A stretch of 64,000 bases of DNA. Source: Caulobacter sp. RHG1. Lineage in GTDB: Bacteria > Pseudomonadota > Alphaproteobacteria > Caulobacterales > Caulobacteraceae. The notes beneath the pieces were generated by a model that ran no database searches, was not told the DNA's origin, and was given only the letters and a program-made list of their open reading frames with translations. Location of the stretch: the NCBI RefSeq assembly GCF_013181195.1, contig NZ_SMZP01000002.1, forward strand, positions 744,001 to 808,000, given 5' to 3'. Of this stretch, positions 44,511 through 54,808 are shown in pieces. The number at the start of each line of letters is the position of its first letter. Position 1 is the stretch's first letter. Made by a program: the position numbers and the translations under genes.

Positions 44511-44540
44511 CACCCCGTCCCAGGAGACAACCGCGTGAAA

Positions 44541-44599
44541 CGATAGCGACGTTATGCAAGACTATCGCAACAAGCGTGCATGAACATTTGGTCATGAAC
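44541..44599 (+). promoter_or_regulatory. Repeat motifs in the cysD promoter region
   Basis: CGATAG (44541-44546) and CTATCG (44562-44567) are inverted, and CATGAAC occurs twice in direct orientation (44579 and 44593), 14 bases apart. They lie 95-155 bases before cysD and could bind a sulfur-responsive regulator. No specific factor is assigned. The rest of 44514-44693 shows nothing further. Confidence 0.25.
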
Positions 44600-44693
44600 G
44601 TCGAAGCCTCTCCCCTGTGGCGCCAAGTCAACTGACAGCGCCCTCAGAATTCCCGCGTTGTCCCGTCCGACGGCCGGGCCTAGGTCGCAGAGT

Positions 44694-45650
44694 ATGGCCC
44701 TGACCCAATTCGCCCCCGCTATGACGCCGGACCTGACGGCGCTCTCGCCCGCCCGGCTGACGCACCTCCAGCGCCTGGAGGCCGAGAGCATCCACATCCT
44801 GCGGGAAGTGGCGGCTGAGTGCGAACGCCCGGTCATGCTGTACTCGATCGGCAAGGACAGCGCGGTGATGCTGCACCTGGCCGCCAAGGCCTTCTACCCC
44901 AGCAAGCCGCCCTTCCCGCTGCTGCACGTCGACACGACCTGGAAGTTCCGGGACATGTACGCCCTGCGCGACAAGGTGGCGTCCGAGCTGGGCTTCGACC
45001 TGCTGGTCCACAAGAACCCCGACGCCGAGGCCCGCGGCGTCAATCCGTTCGACCACGGCAGCGCCCTGCACACCGATCTGTGGAAGACCGAAGGCCTCAA
45101 GCAGGCCCTGTCCAAGTACGGCTTCGACGCGGCCTTCGGCGGCGCCCGCCGCGACGAGGAGAAAAGCCGCGCCAAGGAGCGGGTTTTCTCGTTCCGCTCG
45201 TCCGAGCACCGCTGGGACCCGAAGAACCAGCGGCCCGAGTTGTGGAACCTCTACAACACCCGCAAGCACCCCGGTGAGAGCCTGCGCGTCTTCCCGATCT
45301 CGAACTGGACCGAGCTGGACGTCTGGCAATACATCCATCTGGAGAACATCCCGATCGTGCCGCTGTACTTCGCGGCCGAGCGGCCGGTGGTCGAGCGCGA
45401 CGGCGCGCTGATCATGGTCGACGACGACCGCTTCCGCCTGCGCGAGGGCGAGGTCCCGCAGCTGAAGAGCGTCCGTTTCCGCACCCTGGGCTGCTACCCG
45501 CTGACCGGCGCGGTCGAGAGCACCGCCGCCACCCTCCCCCAGGTCATCCAGGAAATGCTGCTGACCACGACCAGCGAGCGCCAGGGCCGGGTCATCGACC
45601 ACGACCAGTCCGCCTCGATGGAGAAGAAGAAGCAGGAAGGCTACTTCTGA
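44694..45650 (+). CDS. cysD: Sulfate adenylyltransferase subunit 2
   Basis: With CysN, makes adenosine-5'-phosphosulfate from sulfate and ATP, the entry to sulfate assimilation. The 318-residue product carries the PP-loop [13 protein letters not shown] near residue 47, [16 protein letters not shown] near residue 150 and the C-terminal KKKQEGYF ending typical of CysD. The start is uncertain: ATG 44694 lacks a clear ribosome site, and ATG 44721 would fit the E. coli N-terminus better. The stop overlaps the cysNC start (TGATG). Confidence 0.96.
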   Translation: MALTQFAPAMTPDLTALSPARLTHLQRLEAESIHILREVAAECERPVMLYSIGKDSAVMLHLAAKAFYPSKPPFPLLHVDTTWKFRDMYALRDKVASELGFDLLVHKNPDAEARGVNPFDHGSALHTDLWKTEGLKQALSKYGFDAAFGGARRDEEKSRAKERVFSFRSSEHRWDPKNQRPELWNLYNTRKHPGESLRVFPISNWTELDVWQYIHLENIPIVPLYFAAERPVVERDGALIMVDDDRFRLREGEVPQLKSVRFRTLGCYPLTGAVESTAATLPQVIQEMLLTTTSERQGRVIDHDQSASMEKKKQEGYF

Positions 45651-47557
45651 TGGCTCACCAGTCCGCCCTGATCGCAGAAGACATCGACGCCTATCTGCAC
45701 CAGCACCAGCACAAGTCGCTGCTGCGCTTCATCACCTGCGGCAGCGTCGACGACGGCAAGTCCACCCTGATCGGTCGCCTGCTGTACGACAGCAAGATGA
45801 TCTTCGAGGACCAGATGGCGGCCCTCGAGGCCGACTCCAAGCGGGTCGGCACGCAGGGCGGCGCGATCGACTTCGCCCTGCTGGTCGATGGTCTGGCCGC
45901 CGAACGCGAGCAAGGCATCACCATCGACGTCGCCTACCGCTTCTTCTCGACCGAGAAGCGCAAGTTCATCGTCGCCGACACCCCCGGCCACGAGCAGTAC
46001 ACCCGCAACATGGTCACCGGCGCCTCGACCGCCGACGCGGCCGTGATCCTGATCGACGCCCGCAAGGGCGTGCTGACCCAGACCCGTCGCCACAGCTATC
46101 TCGTGTCCCTGCTGGGCATCCGCCACGTGGTGCTGGCGGTGAACAAAATGGACCTGGTCGGCTGGAACCCGGCCGTGTTCGACCAGATCGTCGCCGACTA
46201 CCGCGCCTTCGCCGAGCAGATCGGCCTTACCGTCTTCACCCCAATCCCGATCTCGGGCCTGGGCGGCGACAACATCGCCAGCCGCAGCGAAGAGACGCCC
46301 TGGTTCAAGGGCCCGATCCTGATGGACTGGCTGGAGGGCGTGGAGGTCGAGGACGACCTGCAGTCCAAGCCCTTCCGCATGCCGGTGCAGTGGGTCAATC
46401 GCCCGAACCTGGACTTCCGCGGCTTCTCGGGCCTGATCGCCTCGGGCTCGATCAAGCCGGGCGACCGCATCCGCGCCCTGCCCTCGGGCCGCGAGAGCCG
46501 GGTGGCCCGCATCGTCACCCTGCCGGGCGATCTCGACCAGGCCGTCGCCGGTCAGTCGGTGACCCTGACCCTGGAAGACGAGATCGACATCTCGCGCGGC
46601 GACGTCATCGCCGCCGCCGACGCGCCGGCGCCAGTCGCCAATCAGTTCGAGGCCACCGTCGTCTGGATGGACGACGAGCCCCTGCCGCCCGGTCGCACCT
46701 ATCTGCTGAAGCTGGGGGCCCGAACGGTCGGCGCCAGCGTCACCGACATCAAACACCGCGTGAACGTCAACACGCTGGAGAAGACGGCCGCCAAGCGCCT
46801 GGAGCTCAACGAGATCGGGGTCTGCAACCTCTCGCTGGACCAGGCCATCCCGTTCGAGGCCTATGCCGACAACCGCGCCATGGGCGGCTTCATCCTGGTC
46901 GATCGCCTCAGCAATCGCACCGTCGGCGCGGGCCTACTGAACTTCGCCCTGCGCCGAGCCGAGAACGTCCACTGGCAGCACACCGACATCAGCAAGGCCT
47001 CGCGCGCCGCCCTCAAGCGCCAGCGCGGCCAGGTGGTCTGGCTGACCGGCCTGTCGGGCGCCGGCAAGTCGACCATCGCCAACCTGGTGGAAAAGCGCCT
47101 GCACGCTCTCGGCCGCCACACCTATCTGCTGGACGGCGACAATGTCCGCCACGGCCTGAACAAGGACCTGGGCTTCACCGAGGAGGACCGCGTCGAGAAC
47201 ATCCGCCGGGTCGCTGAGGTGGCCAAGCTGATGGTCGACGCCGGGCTGATCGTGCTGACCGCCTTCATCTCGCCGTTCCGCGCCGAACGCCAGCTGGCCC
47301 GCGACCTTCTGGACGACGGCGAGTTCATCGAGGTCTTCGTCGACACGCCGCTGGCCGTCGCCGAAGCCCGCGACGTAAAAGGCCTCTACAAGAAGGCCCG
47401 CGCTGGCGACTTGAAGAACTTCACCGGCATCGACAGCCCTTATGAGGCGCCCGAGACGCCCGAACTGCGCATCGACACCACCGCGATCGATCCCGTGGAG
47501 GCGGCCGAGCAGATCGTCGCGTGGCTGGAAGGCCGCGAGATCGACTACGACATCTGA
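45650..47557 (+). CDS. cysNC: Bifunctional sulfate adenylyltransferase subunit 1 / APS kinase
   Basis: A 635-residue fusion. Residues about 22-440 are CysN, an EF-Tu-like GTPase with [24 protein letters not shown] and NKMD motifs, whose GTP hydrolysis drives APS formation. Residues about 452-630 are CysC, with the P-loop GLSGAGKST and [10 protein letters not shown], which phosphorylates APS to PAPS. Such NodQ-like fusions are common in alphaproteobacteria. It is co-translated with cysD. Genes for PAPS reduction are not in the window. Confidence 0.97.
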   Translation: MAHQSALIAEDIDAYLHQHQHKSLLRFITCGSVDDGKSTLIGRLLYDSKMIFEDQMAALEADSKRVGTQGGAIDFALLVDGLAAEREQGITIDVAYRFFSTEKRKFIVADTPGHEQYTRNMVTGASTADAAVILIDARKGVLTQTRRHSYLVSLLGIRHVVLAVNKMDLVGWNPAVFDQIVADYRAFAEQIGLTVFTPIPISGLGGDNIASRSEETPWFKGPILMDWLEGVEVEDDLQSKPFRMPVQWVNRPNLDFRGFSGLIASGSIKPGDRIRALPSGRESRVARIVTLPGDLDQAVAGQSVTLTLEDEIDISRGDVIAAADAPAPVANQFEATVVWMDDEPLPPGRTYLLKLGARTVGASVTDIKHRVNVNTLEKTAAKRLELNEIGVCNLSLDQAIPFEAYADNRAMGGFILVDRLSNRTVGAGLLNFALRRAENVHWQHTDISKASRAALKRQRGQVVWLTGLSGAGKSTIANLVEKRLHALGRHTYLLDGDNVRHGLNKDLGFTEEDRVENIRRVAEVAKLMVDAGLIVLTAFISPFRAERQLARDLLDDGEFIEVFVDTPLAVAEARDVKGLYKKARAGDLKNFTGIDSPYEAPETPELRIDTTAIDPVEAAEQIVAWLEGREIDYDI

Positions 47558-47568
47558 TCTCCTTCTTC

Positions 47569-47667
47569 GCTCATCCCCACGAAAGCGGGGACCCAAGCGG
47601 CGCTGATCGTTCGCGCGGCGCTTGGATTTGAGCATCAGCTTGGGTCCCCGCTTTCGCGGGGATGAGC
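47569..47667. repeat. Inverted repeat, 30-bp arms, between cysNC and an MFS gene
   Basis: Arms 47569-47598 and 47638-47667 match at 29 of 30 positions when inverted; the core is AAGCGGGGACCCAAGC. It lies 12 bases after the cysNC stop. The right arm is inside the convergent MFS gene and encodes its last ten residues (HPRESGDPS). Confidence 0.87.
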
Positions 47668-48855
47668 GGTGTTGGGGCGTTGGGCCCGCCTCCACAAAAG
47701 CACCGCGCCGCCCAGGCCCAGCAGGGCCATGGCGGCGGTGGCTCCGTAGCCGCCCGCGCCGAAGGCGTCGAACAGCGGACCTGACGCCAAGGTCGCGATA
47801 CCCAGGGTGAAGCCCGACGACAGCGCAGAGTTGATCGCCTGAGCCGGCGACGCGGCCGACGGCGGGGCCAGCTTCTCGATCAGCCGCAGAGAGGCCAGGA
47901 AGCTGGCGGCGAAGGTCAGGGCATGCAGGGCCTGCAGCGGAAACAGCGCCCAAAGCGGCGGCTCGAAGGCGTAGAGCGTCCAGCGCAGCACCGCCGCGCC
48001 CGCCCCCAGGATCAGGAACAGCTCGGGTCCCCAGCGGCGACGCAGCGGTTCCAGGAACCACATGAAGCCGACTTCGACGGCGACGCCCACGCCCCACAGG
48101 ACGCCAATCATCGGCTCGCTGATCCCCTGCTTGCGCCAGAGGATGGCCGAGAAGCCGTAGTAGAACGCGTGAGCCCCCTGGATCAGGCCCGCCGTGACCA
48201 CCGCCAGCACGAAGGTGCGGTTGCGCATCAGGTCGCCCAGGCCCCTCCAGCGCTCGGACCGGGCCGGCTTGGCGCCCTCGGCGTGGACCCGCTCGGGTGG
48301 AATCAGGGTCGCGGCGGCGATGGCGGCGATGAAGCAGGCGGCGGCGACCCAGACGGCGATGATCGTCGGCGCGACCAGCGTTAGGATCACGCCCATGGCC
48401 AGGTTGGCGACGATGAAGGCGCTCGAGCCCATGCCGCGCGGAATGCCGTAGTTGAAGCTCTCGGTCCGCGCCCGGCGCAGGGTGATGACGTCGGTCAGGG
48501 GCGAGACGGTCGACAGCAGGGTCTGGCCGATGAACCAGAACAGGATCAGCCACAGCAGGCTGTGGGTCGCCAGGAGGCCCGCATAGCCCAGGCCCGCCCC
48601 GACCAGCAGCAAGATCATCGGCGTGCGGCGCAGGGTGAAGCCGTCGGCCCACACCGCCAGGGCCGGGCCGGTGAAAGGCTTCAGCAGTAGCGGCAGGGCC
48701 AGGATCAGGCCGATCTGGCCGCCGTCCATGCCACGATCGCGCAGATAGGTGCCGATATACGGCAGGCTGACGCCGGTGCTCAGATAGATCGCGGCGTAGA
48801 ACAGGCTGAGGCGGACAAGACTCGAGAGTCCCGACCTGTCCGCCCCATCCGTCAT
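47635..48855 (-). CDS. MFS transporter, HcaT/MFS_1-like
   Basis: A 406-residue permease with 12 predicted helices in the pattern of the MFS_1-like group that includes the E. coli phenylpropionate transporter HcaT. Helix 1 starts LFYAAIYLSTGVSLPYIG, and a GPALAVWADGFTLRR loop follows helix 2. The substrate is unknown. It starts one base after the metG stop, so it is probably co-transcribed with metG. The last residues come from an intergenic repeat arm. Confidence 0.87.
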   Translation of the reverse strand: MTDGADRSGLSSLVRLSLFYAAIYLSTGVSLPYIGTYLRDRGMDGGQIGLILALPLLLKPFTGPALAVWADGFTLRRTPMILLLVGAGLGYAGLLATHSLLWLILFWFIGQTLLSTVSPLTDVITLRRARTESFNYGIPRGMGSSAFIVANLAMGVILTLVAPTIIAVWVAAACFIAAIAAATLIPPERVHAEGAKPARSERWRGLGDLMRNRTFVLAVVTAGLIQGAHAFYYGFSAILWRKQGISEPMIGVLWGVGVAVEVGFMWFLEPLRRRWGPELFLILGAGAAVLRWTLYAFEPPLWALFPLQALHALTFAASFLASLRLIEKLAPPSAASPAQAINSALSSGFTLGIATLASGPLFDAFGAGGYGATAAMALLGLGGAVLLWRRAQRPNTAHPRESGDPS

Positions 48856-48856
48856 G

Positions 48857-50566
48857 CTATTCGGCGCCGCCGAAGCGGGCCGTCCACTCGGCGATCTGCT
48901 CGTCTTCGATCTTCTTGAACAGGACCTCCGGCACGGTCAGCGCCTGGCCGACCGGCAGCTTGTCCAGCTCGGCCTTGGCGTCGTTCGACGGCCATTGCGC
49001 CGGATAGTCCAGGCTCATCGCCGCGCCGATCGTCTCGGCCGCGAACGGGATGAACGGGGCCGAGATCTTGGCGTACAGCGCCACCAGGTTCAGGGCGGTG
49101 CGGACGATGACGGCGGCGCGGTCGCGATCGGTCTTGATCGCGGTCCACGGCGCGGCTTCCTGAAGGTACTCGTTGCCGACCACCCACAGCGCTCGCAGCG
49201 CCTGGGCGCTCTTGCGCATCTCGATGGCGTCCATCTGCTCGGTAAGATCGGCCAGGCGCGCCGAGACGTCGGCGAACAGCTTCTCTTCCAGCGGGCCAGG
49301 CTCGCCGCCCGCCGGGACGACGCCTTCGAACTTGCTCTCGTTGAACTTCAGGATGCGGTTGACGAAGTTACCCAGCACGTCGGCCAAGTCGCGATTCACG
49401 GCGCTGGCGAACATCTCCCAGGTGAAGGCCGTGTCGCTGCCTTCCGGCGAGTTGGCGGTCAGGTACCAGCGCCACAGGTCCGGCGGCAGGATGTCCAGGG
49501 CCGCGTCCATGAACACGCCGCGCTTGTTGCTGGTCGAGAACTTGCCGCCGTACCAGTTCAGCCAGTTGAAGGCCTTGAGCATGTCGACGCTCTTCCACGG
49601 CTCTTCCGAGCCCAGGATGGTCGCCGGGAAGCTGACGGTGTGGAACGCCACATTGTCCTTGCCCATGAACTGGACGTAGCGGACGTCGTCGGCGCCCTCG
49701 TCGGTGCGCCACCAGCGCTTCCAGTCGCGGTCGGCGCCGCCCTCGGCCCACTCCTGGGTGGCGGCGATGTATTCGATCGGCGCATCGAACCAGACGTAGA
49801 AGACCTTGTCCTCGAAGCCCGGACGCGGAACGCCGTCCTTGGCCACGGGAACGCCCCAGGCCAGGTCGCGGGTGATGCCGCGATCGATCAGCCCCTCGTC
49901 CAGGAACTTGTAGGCGATCGAGCGCGCCAGTTGCGGCCAGTCGCCATGGCTGTCGACCCAGGCGCGGATCTTGTCCTGCATCTTGGTCTGCAGCAGGTAC
50001 AGGTGACGCGTGTCGCGCACCTCGATGTTGCGCGAACCCGAGATCACCGAATAGGGCTCGATCAGGTCGGTCGGGTCCAGCAGGTTGCCACAGTTGTCGC
50101 ACTGGTCGCCGCGGGCCTTCTCGAACTTGCAGTGCGGGCAGGTCCCCTCGACATAGCGGTCGGGCAGGAAGCGCTTGTCGTCGACCGAATAGACCATCTG
50201 GTCGACGCGTTCCTCGATCAGGCCGTGATCCTCCAGGGCCTGGCAGAAGTGCTGGGTCAGGCGATGGTTCTGCGGTGACGACGAGCGGCCAAAGTGGTCC
50301 CACGACAGGCCGAACGCGCGGCCCACATCGTGCTGCAGCACGTGTTGCTCGGCGCAGTAGGTGGCGACGTCCTGGCCCGCGGCGGTGGCGGCGAGTTCCG
50401 CCGGCGTCCCGTGTTCGTCCGTGGCGCAGATGTAGAGCGTCTCGTGGCCTTGCGAGCGCTTGAACCGCGCATAGACGTCCGCCGGCAGCATCGACCCCGC
50501 CAGATTGCCCAGGTGCTTGATGCCGTTGATGTACGGCAGGGCGGAGGTGATCAGGATGCGAGCCAT
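48857..50566 (-). CDS. metG: Methionyl-tRNA synthetase
   Basis: Charges tRNA-Met with methionine. The 569-residue product has the HIGH-type motif [11 protein letters not shown] near residue 11, the zinc-binding CPHC and CDNC pairs near residues 140-160, and the KMSKS-type loop as KFSTSNKRG near residue 337. It lacks the C-terminal dimerisation domain of E. coli MetG. The start ATG 50566 follows from alignment with the family N-terminus; an open frame continues upstream through a repeat. No methionine riboswitch is visible upstream. Confidence 0.97.
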   Translation of the reverse strand: MARILITSALPYINGIKHLGNLAGSMLPADVYARFKRSQGHETLYICATDEHGTPAELAATAAGQDVATYCAEQHVLQHDVGRAFGLSWDHFGRSSSPQNHRLTQHFCQALEDHGLIEERVDQMVYSVDDKRFLPDRYVEGTCPHCKFEKARGDQCDNCGNLLDPTDLIEPYSVISGSRNIEVRDTRHLYLLQTKMQDKIRAWVDSHGDWPQLARSIAYKFLDEGLIDRGITRDLAWGVPVAKDGVPRPGFEDKVFYVWFDAPIEYIAATQEWAEGGADRDWKRWWRTDEGADDVRYVQFMGKDNVAFHTVSFPATILGSEEPWKSVDMLKAFNWLNWYGGKFSTSNKRGVFMDAALDILPPDLWRWYLTANSPEGSDTAFTWEMFASAVNRDLADVLGNFVNRILKFNESKFEGVVPAGGEPGPLEEKLFADVSARLADLTEQMDAIEMRKSAQALRALWVVGNEYLQEAAPWTAIKTDRDRAAVIVRTALNLVALYAKISAPFIPFAAETIGAAMSLDYPAQWPSNDAKAELDKLPVGQALTVPEVLFKKIEDEQIAEWTARFGGAE

Positions 50567-50640
50567 GAGGGCGCGGCCTTTCGGGGGAGTCACGGGAAGC
50601 GAAGAAGCGTCCGCATATAGAAGGGTCGGGCCGGAAGGGA

Positions 50641-50754
50641 AAGCCGTGCGTCCTTCGAGGCTCGCCTGCGGCTCGCACCTCAGGATGAGGAATTCAGGAC
50701 AAAGCTCCTCATCCTGAGGCGCCCGCGCAGCGGGCCTCGAAGGACGCACGGCTT
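50641..50754. repeat. Long inverted repeat upstream of metG
   Basis: AAGCCGTGCGTCCTTCGAGGC (50641-50661) is exactly mirrored at 50734-50754, and inside it CCTCAGGATGAGGA is mirrored by TCCTCATCCTGAGG (50706-50719). The structure lies 75 bases before the metG start, at or above the promoter. It belongs to the same class of intergenic inverted repeats, though with a different core sequence. Confidence 0.84.
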
Positions 50755-50797
50755 CGCAGCCTCACGCGGCTTCACCGCTGAAGTCATGGGAAGGGGC

Positions 50798-50955
50798 TGC
50801 GGAGCGCCGGGCCACGCCCGGAAGAGCTTGAGTCAGTTACCGTTCCGACGCAGCAGATGCTCCGCGCGATCGTTATCCGCCAGCGTCCCGTCGGGTGGGC
50901 CAGTATAGGCCTGGACAGACCCCTTTGCCTTCAATCACGTCGACGGCGGGCGGGT
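50798..50955 (+). other. Candidate structured RNA or mobile non-coding element, copy B
   Basis: GCGGAGC (50799-50805) pairs with GCTCCGC (50859-50865) and encloses a CCGGGC/GCCCGG hairpin (50807-50821). The conserved CGTTATCCGCCAGCG block and, 35 bases on, TTGCCTTC and GGCGGGCGGG follow. Relative to copy A at 27352-27573 (opposite strand) one inner pair changed from A-T to G-C on both sides, keeping the stem. It runs into the 3' end of ynfA. The 50567-50968 gap contains only this and the 50641 repeat. Confidence 0.42.
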
Positions 50956-50968
50956 GAGCCCGGCAAGC

Positions 50969-51295
50969 TCAGCCCCCTCGCGGCCCCAGCAGGATCACCG
51001 CCGCGCCAGCCAGGCAGATCGCGCCGCCGATCAGGTCCCAGCGGTCGGGCCGCGCGCCTTCCACGAAACGCATCCAGCCGATCGAGGCGACGATGTAGAC
51101 GCCGCCATAGGCCGCGAAGGCCCGTCCCGCGACGCTGGCGTCGATCCGGGTCAGCAGCAGGGCGAAGGCGATCAGCGACAGGGCGCCAGGCAGGATCCAC
51201 CACGGCGAACGGTCCAGGCGCAGCCAGGCCCAGAAAGCGAAACAGCCGGCGAGTTCGGCCAGGGCCGCCGCCGCATAGACGGCGAAGGTTCCCAT
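50969..51295 (-). CDS. ynfA: YnfA family (UPF0060) inner-membrane protein
   Basis: A 108-residue, four-helix membrane protein with the family pattern: [16 protein letters not shown] near residue 11, [14 protein letters not shown] near residue 60 and [10 protein letters not shown] near residue 82. YnfA proteins resemble small multidrug-resistance transporters; the physiological role is unsettled. The start overlaps the stop of the ATP12 gene (ATGA), so the two are coupled. Confidence 0.93.
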   Translation of the reverse strand: MGTFAVYAAAALAELAGCFAFWAWLRLDRSPWWILPGALSLIAFALLLTRIDASVAGRAFAAYGGVYIVASIGWMRFVEGARPDRWDLIGGAICLAGAAVILLGPRGG

Positions 51296-52017
51296 CAGCG
51301 CAGGCCTGCGAACCAGCGATCGATCATCTCGGCTTCCACCGCCAGGGCCGCCGCGCGGGCCGTGGCCTCATCGTCCTGGCCCCACTGCTCGGCCTGGAAG
51401 ATCTCCTCCAGCCGCGACAGGTCCAGGGCCCTCGGGCCCGTCAGGCGGCCGGCGCGCACGGCCAGGGCCAGCACCGCCGAGCCAAAGAGGCCGTTGGCGA
51501 AGGCCACGCCGCCCAGGGCGAAATCGTCCAGGGTCAGGAGCAGGGCCTCGACCGCCGCCACGGTGGCCGGCGGCTGCGGCTGGTGGATGACGCCGGCGAC
51601 CGGGGTGAAGATCAGGCCGTGTTCGGCCTTGGCCCAGTCCAGGATCGCGCCCCATTCGCGCGCCTGACGCTCGACCAGCGGCGTCGGATGCTCGGCGCGA
51701 TAGCACAGGTGCTCGGACGCGGCGTAGGCGGTGATCTCCTGGGCGACGCCGGTGCGGGTTTCGGGAATGCGGTCCAGGGTCGTGAAAGCCAGGCGCGTGG
51801 CCGGCATCAGACTGTGGTCGATATACTCGACCTGGGCTTCCCACTCGGCGGCGATCATCTCGGCCAGCGCCCGCGTCGGCAGCACCAGCGGCTTCTTGTC
51901 CGGCGTCTTGGGCGTGCGGCTATCCAGTTGAACAGCAAAGCCGCCTTCTACCGGCGCCGCGGCGGCGGCCTTGTAGAAGCGCTTGGGTTTCAGCAGCAGC
52001 TCGGACTTGTCGGACAC
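51295..52017 (-). CDS. ATP12-family F1-ATPase assembly chaperone
   Basis: A 240-residue relative of mitochondrial Atp12, which binds free F1 alpha subunits during ATP synthase assembly. Landmarks are RFYKAAAA near residue 13, the [19 protein letters not shown] segment near residue 44 and [20 protein letters not shown] near residue 87. The start is GTG 52017. It is the first gene of a pair with ynfA. ATP synthase genes are not in the window. Divergent from the DUF1800 gene across 92 bases. Confidence 0.92.
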   Translation of the reverse strand: MSDKSELLLKPKRFYKAAAAAPVEGGFAVQLDSRTPKTPDKKPLVLPTRALAEMIAAEWEAQVEYIDHSLMPATRLAFTTLDRIPETRTGVAQEITAYAASEHLCYRAEHPTPLVERQAREWGAILDWAKAEHGLIFTPVAGVIHQPQPPATVAAVEALLLTLDDFALGGVAFANGLFGSAVLALAVRAGRLTGPRALDLSRLEEIFQAEQWGQDDEATARAAALAVEAEMIDRWFAGLR

Positions 52018-52109
52018 GGGAGAGACTCTTTTCGCCAGCTCGCGACGGAATGGGCCGCCACCGGCGTTGAATGGTCAATGTCGAGTGTTCACGCAAGGGA
52101 GAGCGCCGC

Positions 52110-53498
52110 TTGAGCCTGCCCAGCAAAGATCTGATGGCCGCCGTCGCCGTCACCCGTTTTGGCCTGGGCGCCCGCCCCGGGGAGATCGAGGCCGCCAAGG
52201 CCGATCCGCAAGGCTGGCTGACCGCCCAGGTGCGCCGCGACGGCGCGGACCTGCCCCAGAGCGACGGCGAGAGCGCCGCCCAACGCTTCGCCTGGATGCG
52301 CGACTTCCAGGAGCAGCGCCGCATGGAGCGCGAACGCAAGGATGGAGAAACGCCCCAGAACGGCGTCGCCTTCATGGACGCCCAGCGTCAGCTGCGCGAG
52401 CGGGTCAATGGCGACTTCCTGGCCCGGGCGCAGTTGGGCGCCAGCACGCCAGCTAGCTTCCGCGAGCGCTGGGCGCTGTTCTGGGCCAACCATTTCACTG
52501 TCTCCTCGACCAAGCAGATCACCTCGGTGCTGATCGGACCGTTCGAGCGCGAGGCGATCCGGCCCCACGTCTTCGGCCGCTTCGAGGACCTGCTGGTCGC
52601 CTCGTCCACCCACCCGGCCATGCTGACCTATCTGGATCAGGCTCAGTCGGTGGGTCCGGGCAGCATGGCGGTCAGCCGTCGCCGGCAAGGCCGCGGCGGG
52701 CTGAACGAGAACCTGGCGCGCGAGATCCTCGAGCTGCACACCGTGGGCGTCGACGCCGGCTACAGCCAGGCCGACGTCACCGACTTCGCCCGCGCCCTGA
52801 CCGGCTTTTCCATCGGTCGCGACGCCGAGGACCGCGCCGGCCAGTTCGTGTTCCGCGTCAACACCCATGAACCGGGCGCGCGGAAGATCCTGGGCAAGAC
52901 CTACGCCGAGGGCGGCGTCGACCAGGGCCTGGCGGTGCTGAAGACCCTGGCCGCCGATCAACGCACCGCCCGCCATGTCAGCCGCAAGCTGGCCCGCCAC
53001 TTCGTGTCGGACACGCCCCCGCCGGCCCTGGCCGCGCGGCTTGAGAAGCGCTGGATGGACACCGGCGGCGACCTGTCGGCCGTCGCAAAGGCGCTGATCG
53101 AGAGCCCGGAGGCCTGGGAGCCGACGCCGGCCAAGTTCAAGACGCCCTACGAGTTCACCCTGTCGACCTGGCGGCTGATCGGCGCCGAGCCGTCCGCCTA
53201 TGAGCGCATCGCCCCGGTGCTGACGGGGATGGGCCAGCGGCCGTTCTACGCCCCCTCCCCCAAGGGCTGGCCTGAGGAGGCGGGCGCCTGGGCCTCGCCC
53301 GACGGCCTGATCAAGCGGATGCAATGGGCGCAGGGCATGGCCGCCGCCGCAGCCGACCGCACCGATCCAAACGCGCTGGCCCTTCAGGCCCTGGGCGCAC
53401 GTCTGACGCCGCCCGTCGCCAAGGCCGTGTCGCGGGCCGAGACCCGCCGCGAGGCCTTCGCCCTTCTCGTGATGAGCCCGGAGTTCCAACGCCGATGA
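52110..53498 (+). CDS. DUF1800 family protein
   Basis: A 462-residue protein of the DUF1800 family, which nearly always occurs directly before a DUF1501 gene, as here. Family marks are FGLGARPGE near the start, RERWALFWANHFTVS near residue 120 and LNENLAREILELHT near residue 198. The start is probably TTG 52110, because AGGGAGA lies 7 bases before it; an in-frame ATG at 52071 lacks a ribosome site. No signal peptide is visible. Function is unknown. The stop overlaps the DUF1501 start. Confidence 0.9.
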   Translation: MSLPSKDLMAAVAVTRFGLGARPGEIEAAKADPQGWLTAQVRRDGADLPQSDGESAAQRFAWMRDFQEQRRMERERKDGETPQNGVAFMDAQRQLRERVNGDFLARAQLGASTPASFRERWALFWANHFTVSSTKQITSVLIGPFEREAIRPHVFGRFEDLLVASSTHPAMLTYLDQAQSVGPGSMAVSRRRQGRGGLNENLAREILELHTVGVDAGYSQADVTDFARALTGFSIGRDAEDRAGQFVFRVNTHEPGARKILGKTYAEGGVDQGLAVLKTLAADQRTARHVSRKLARHFVSDTPPPALAARLEKRWMDTGGDLSAVAKALIESPEAWEPTPAKFKTPYEFTLSTWRLIGAEPSAYERIAPVLTGMGQRPFYAPSPKGWPEEAGAWASPDGLIKRMQWAQGMAAAAADRTDPNALALQALGARLTPPVAKAVSRAETRREAFALLVMSPEFQRR

Positions 53499-54700
53499 AC
53501 GCGCCTCTGAACCGTCGCGCCCTGCTGGGTCTGGGCATCTCCGTCAGCTTCCTGGGAACCCAGGCCTTCGCCGCGTCCGAGGGTGACCTCGCCAAAAAGA
53601 AGCTGGTCGTCGTCATCTGCCGCGGCGGCATGGACGGCCTGTCCGTCTCCCCCCCGGTGGGTGACCCCGACTATGCGGCCTTGCGCGGCTCGATCGCCAT
53701 GCGGCCCGACCAGGTGCTGAAGCTGGACGACACCTTCGGCCTGCATCCTGAGCTGAAGACCGTCCATGCCCTCGCCCAGCAAGGCCAGGCCCGCATCGCC
53801 CCGGCCATCGCCAGTCCCGATCGCGCCCGCTCGCACTTCGAAGCCCAGGACGTGCTGGAGACCGGCGCGGCCGGCGTCTACGGCGCCGAGACCGGCTGGC
53901 TGAACCGCACGCTCGAAGCCCTGGCTCCCGTCCGCAAGGTCGAAGGCCTGTCTGTCGGGACCACCGCCCCGCTCATCCTGCGCGGCAAGGTGCAGGCGGC
54001 CAGTTGGTCGCCCGGCAAGGGCGTCGACGAGACCGCCCGCCTGCCGACCCTGCTGCAGGATCTCTACAAGACCGATCCGCTCCTGGGCCCCGCCTTCGCG
54101 CGCGGCCTCGAGACCGAGACCATGGCGCAATTGGCCATGACGGGAATGGCCGCGCCCACAGCCCCCATGGCCGCCCCCCAACCGAACCGCGCAGGCAGCG
54201 AGGCCGCGCGCAAGCTGGGCTCGACTCTGGGCGGCTTCATGATCCAGGCCGGCGGCCCGCAGATCGCGGCCGTGTCGCTGGACGGCTTCGACACCCACGC
54301 CGGACAAGCCGGCCAGATCGCTACGCGCCTGTCCTACATGGACGCGGTGCTGGCGGGCCTGCACACGGGCCTGGGCGCGGAGTGGAAGAACACCGTGGTC
54401 GTCGTCGTCACCGAGTTCGGTCGCACCGCCCGCGTCAACGGCACTGGCGGCACCGACCACGGCACGGGCTCGACCGGCCTGATCCTGGGCGGCGCCCTCA
54501 AGCGCGGCGGCATCGTCGGCGATTGGCCGACCCTGAAGCAGACCGCTCTGTTCGAGAACCGCGACACCGCCCCGACGCTGGACATGCGCGGCCTGTTCAA
54601 GGGCGTGCTGGCCGACCACATGGGCGTCGACCGCACGATCCTGGAGAAGCAGGTGTTCCCGGACAGCGCGGGGGCGAAGGCGATGACGGGCTTGGTCTGA
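53495..54700 (+). CDS. DUF1501 family protein, Tat-exported
   Basis: A 401-residue protein related to the alkaline-phosphatase/sulfatase fold. The N-terminus has a twin-arginine signal (NRRALLGLG) and cleaves near TQAFA. ICRGGMDGLS near residue 40, SLDGFDTHAGQ near residue 262 and TEFGRTARVNGTGGTDHGTG near residue 305 are the likely metal-site loops of the family. With the DUF1800 partner it probably forms an export-linked pair of unknown function. The start ATG overlaps the preceding stop. Confidence 0.92.
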   Translation: MNAPLNRRALLGLGISVSFLGTQAFAASEGDLAKKKLVVVICRGGMDGLSVSPPVGDPDYAALRGSIAMRPDQVLKLDDTFGLHPELKTVHALAQQGQARIAPAIASPDRARSHFEAQDVLETGAAGVYGAETGWLNRTLEALAPVRKVEGLSVGTTAPLILRGKVQAASWSPGKGVDETARLPTLLQDLYKTDPLLGPAFARGLETETMAQLAMTGMAAPTAPMAAPQPNRAGSEAARKLGSTLGGFMIQAGGPQIAAVSLDGFDTHAGQAGQIATRLSYMDAVLAGLHTGLGAEWKNTVVVVVTEFGRTARVNGTGGTDHGTGSTGLILGGALKRGGIVGDWPTLKQTALFENRDTAPTLDMRGLFKGVLADHMGVDRTILEKQVFPDSAGAKAMTGLV

Positions 54701-54725
54701 CCGTCTGCCCCCTCCGGGGGCGGAC

Positions 54726-54794
54726 GACCGCGCATCGCGCGGTCAGGTGGGGCCAGTGAGGAGAGTGATCTCATACTCGCCCCCTCCGGAGGGG
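54726..54794. terminator. Hairpins between convergent DUF1501 and rluC genes
   Basis: GACCGCG (54726-54732) pairs with CGCGGTC (54738-54744), and CCCCTCC pairs with GGAGGGG (54781-54794) with no loop bases to spare. They fill the 108-base gap between two stop codons and probably end transcription from both sides; there is no clear T-run. Confidence 0.45.
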
Positions 54795-54808
54795 AAGAAG
54801 TCTCTGGC

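Noticed and set aside
50567..50640. Methionine or SAM riboswitch before metG
   Set aside because: The leader is short and shows no conserved SAM-I, SAM-II or T-box landmarks.
27020..50754. CRISPR arrays suggested by recurring GC-rich repeats
   Set aside because: Repeats occur as single inverted pairs in separate gaps, not as regularly spaced direct repeats, and no cas gene is present.
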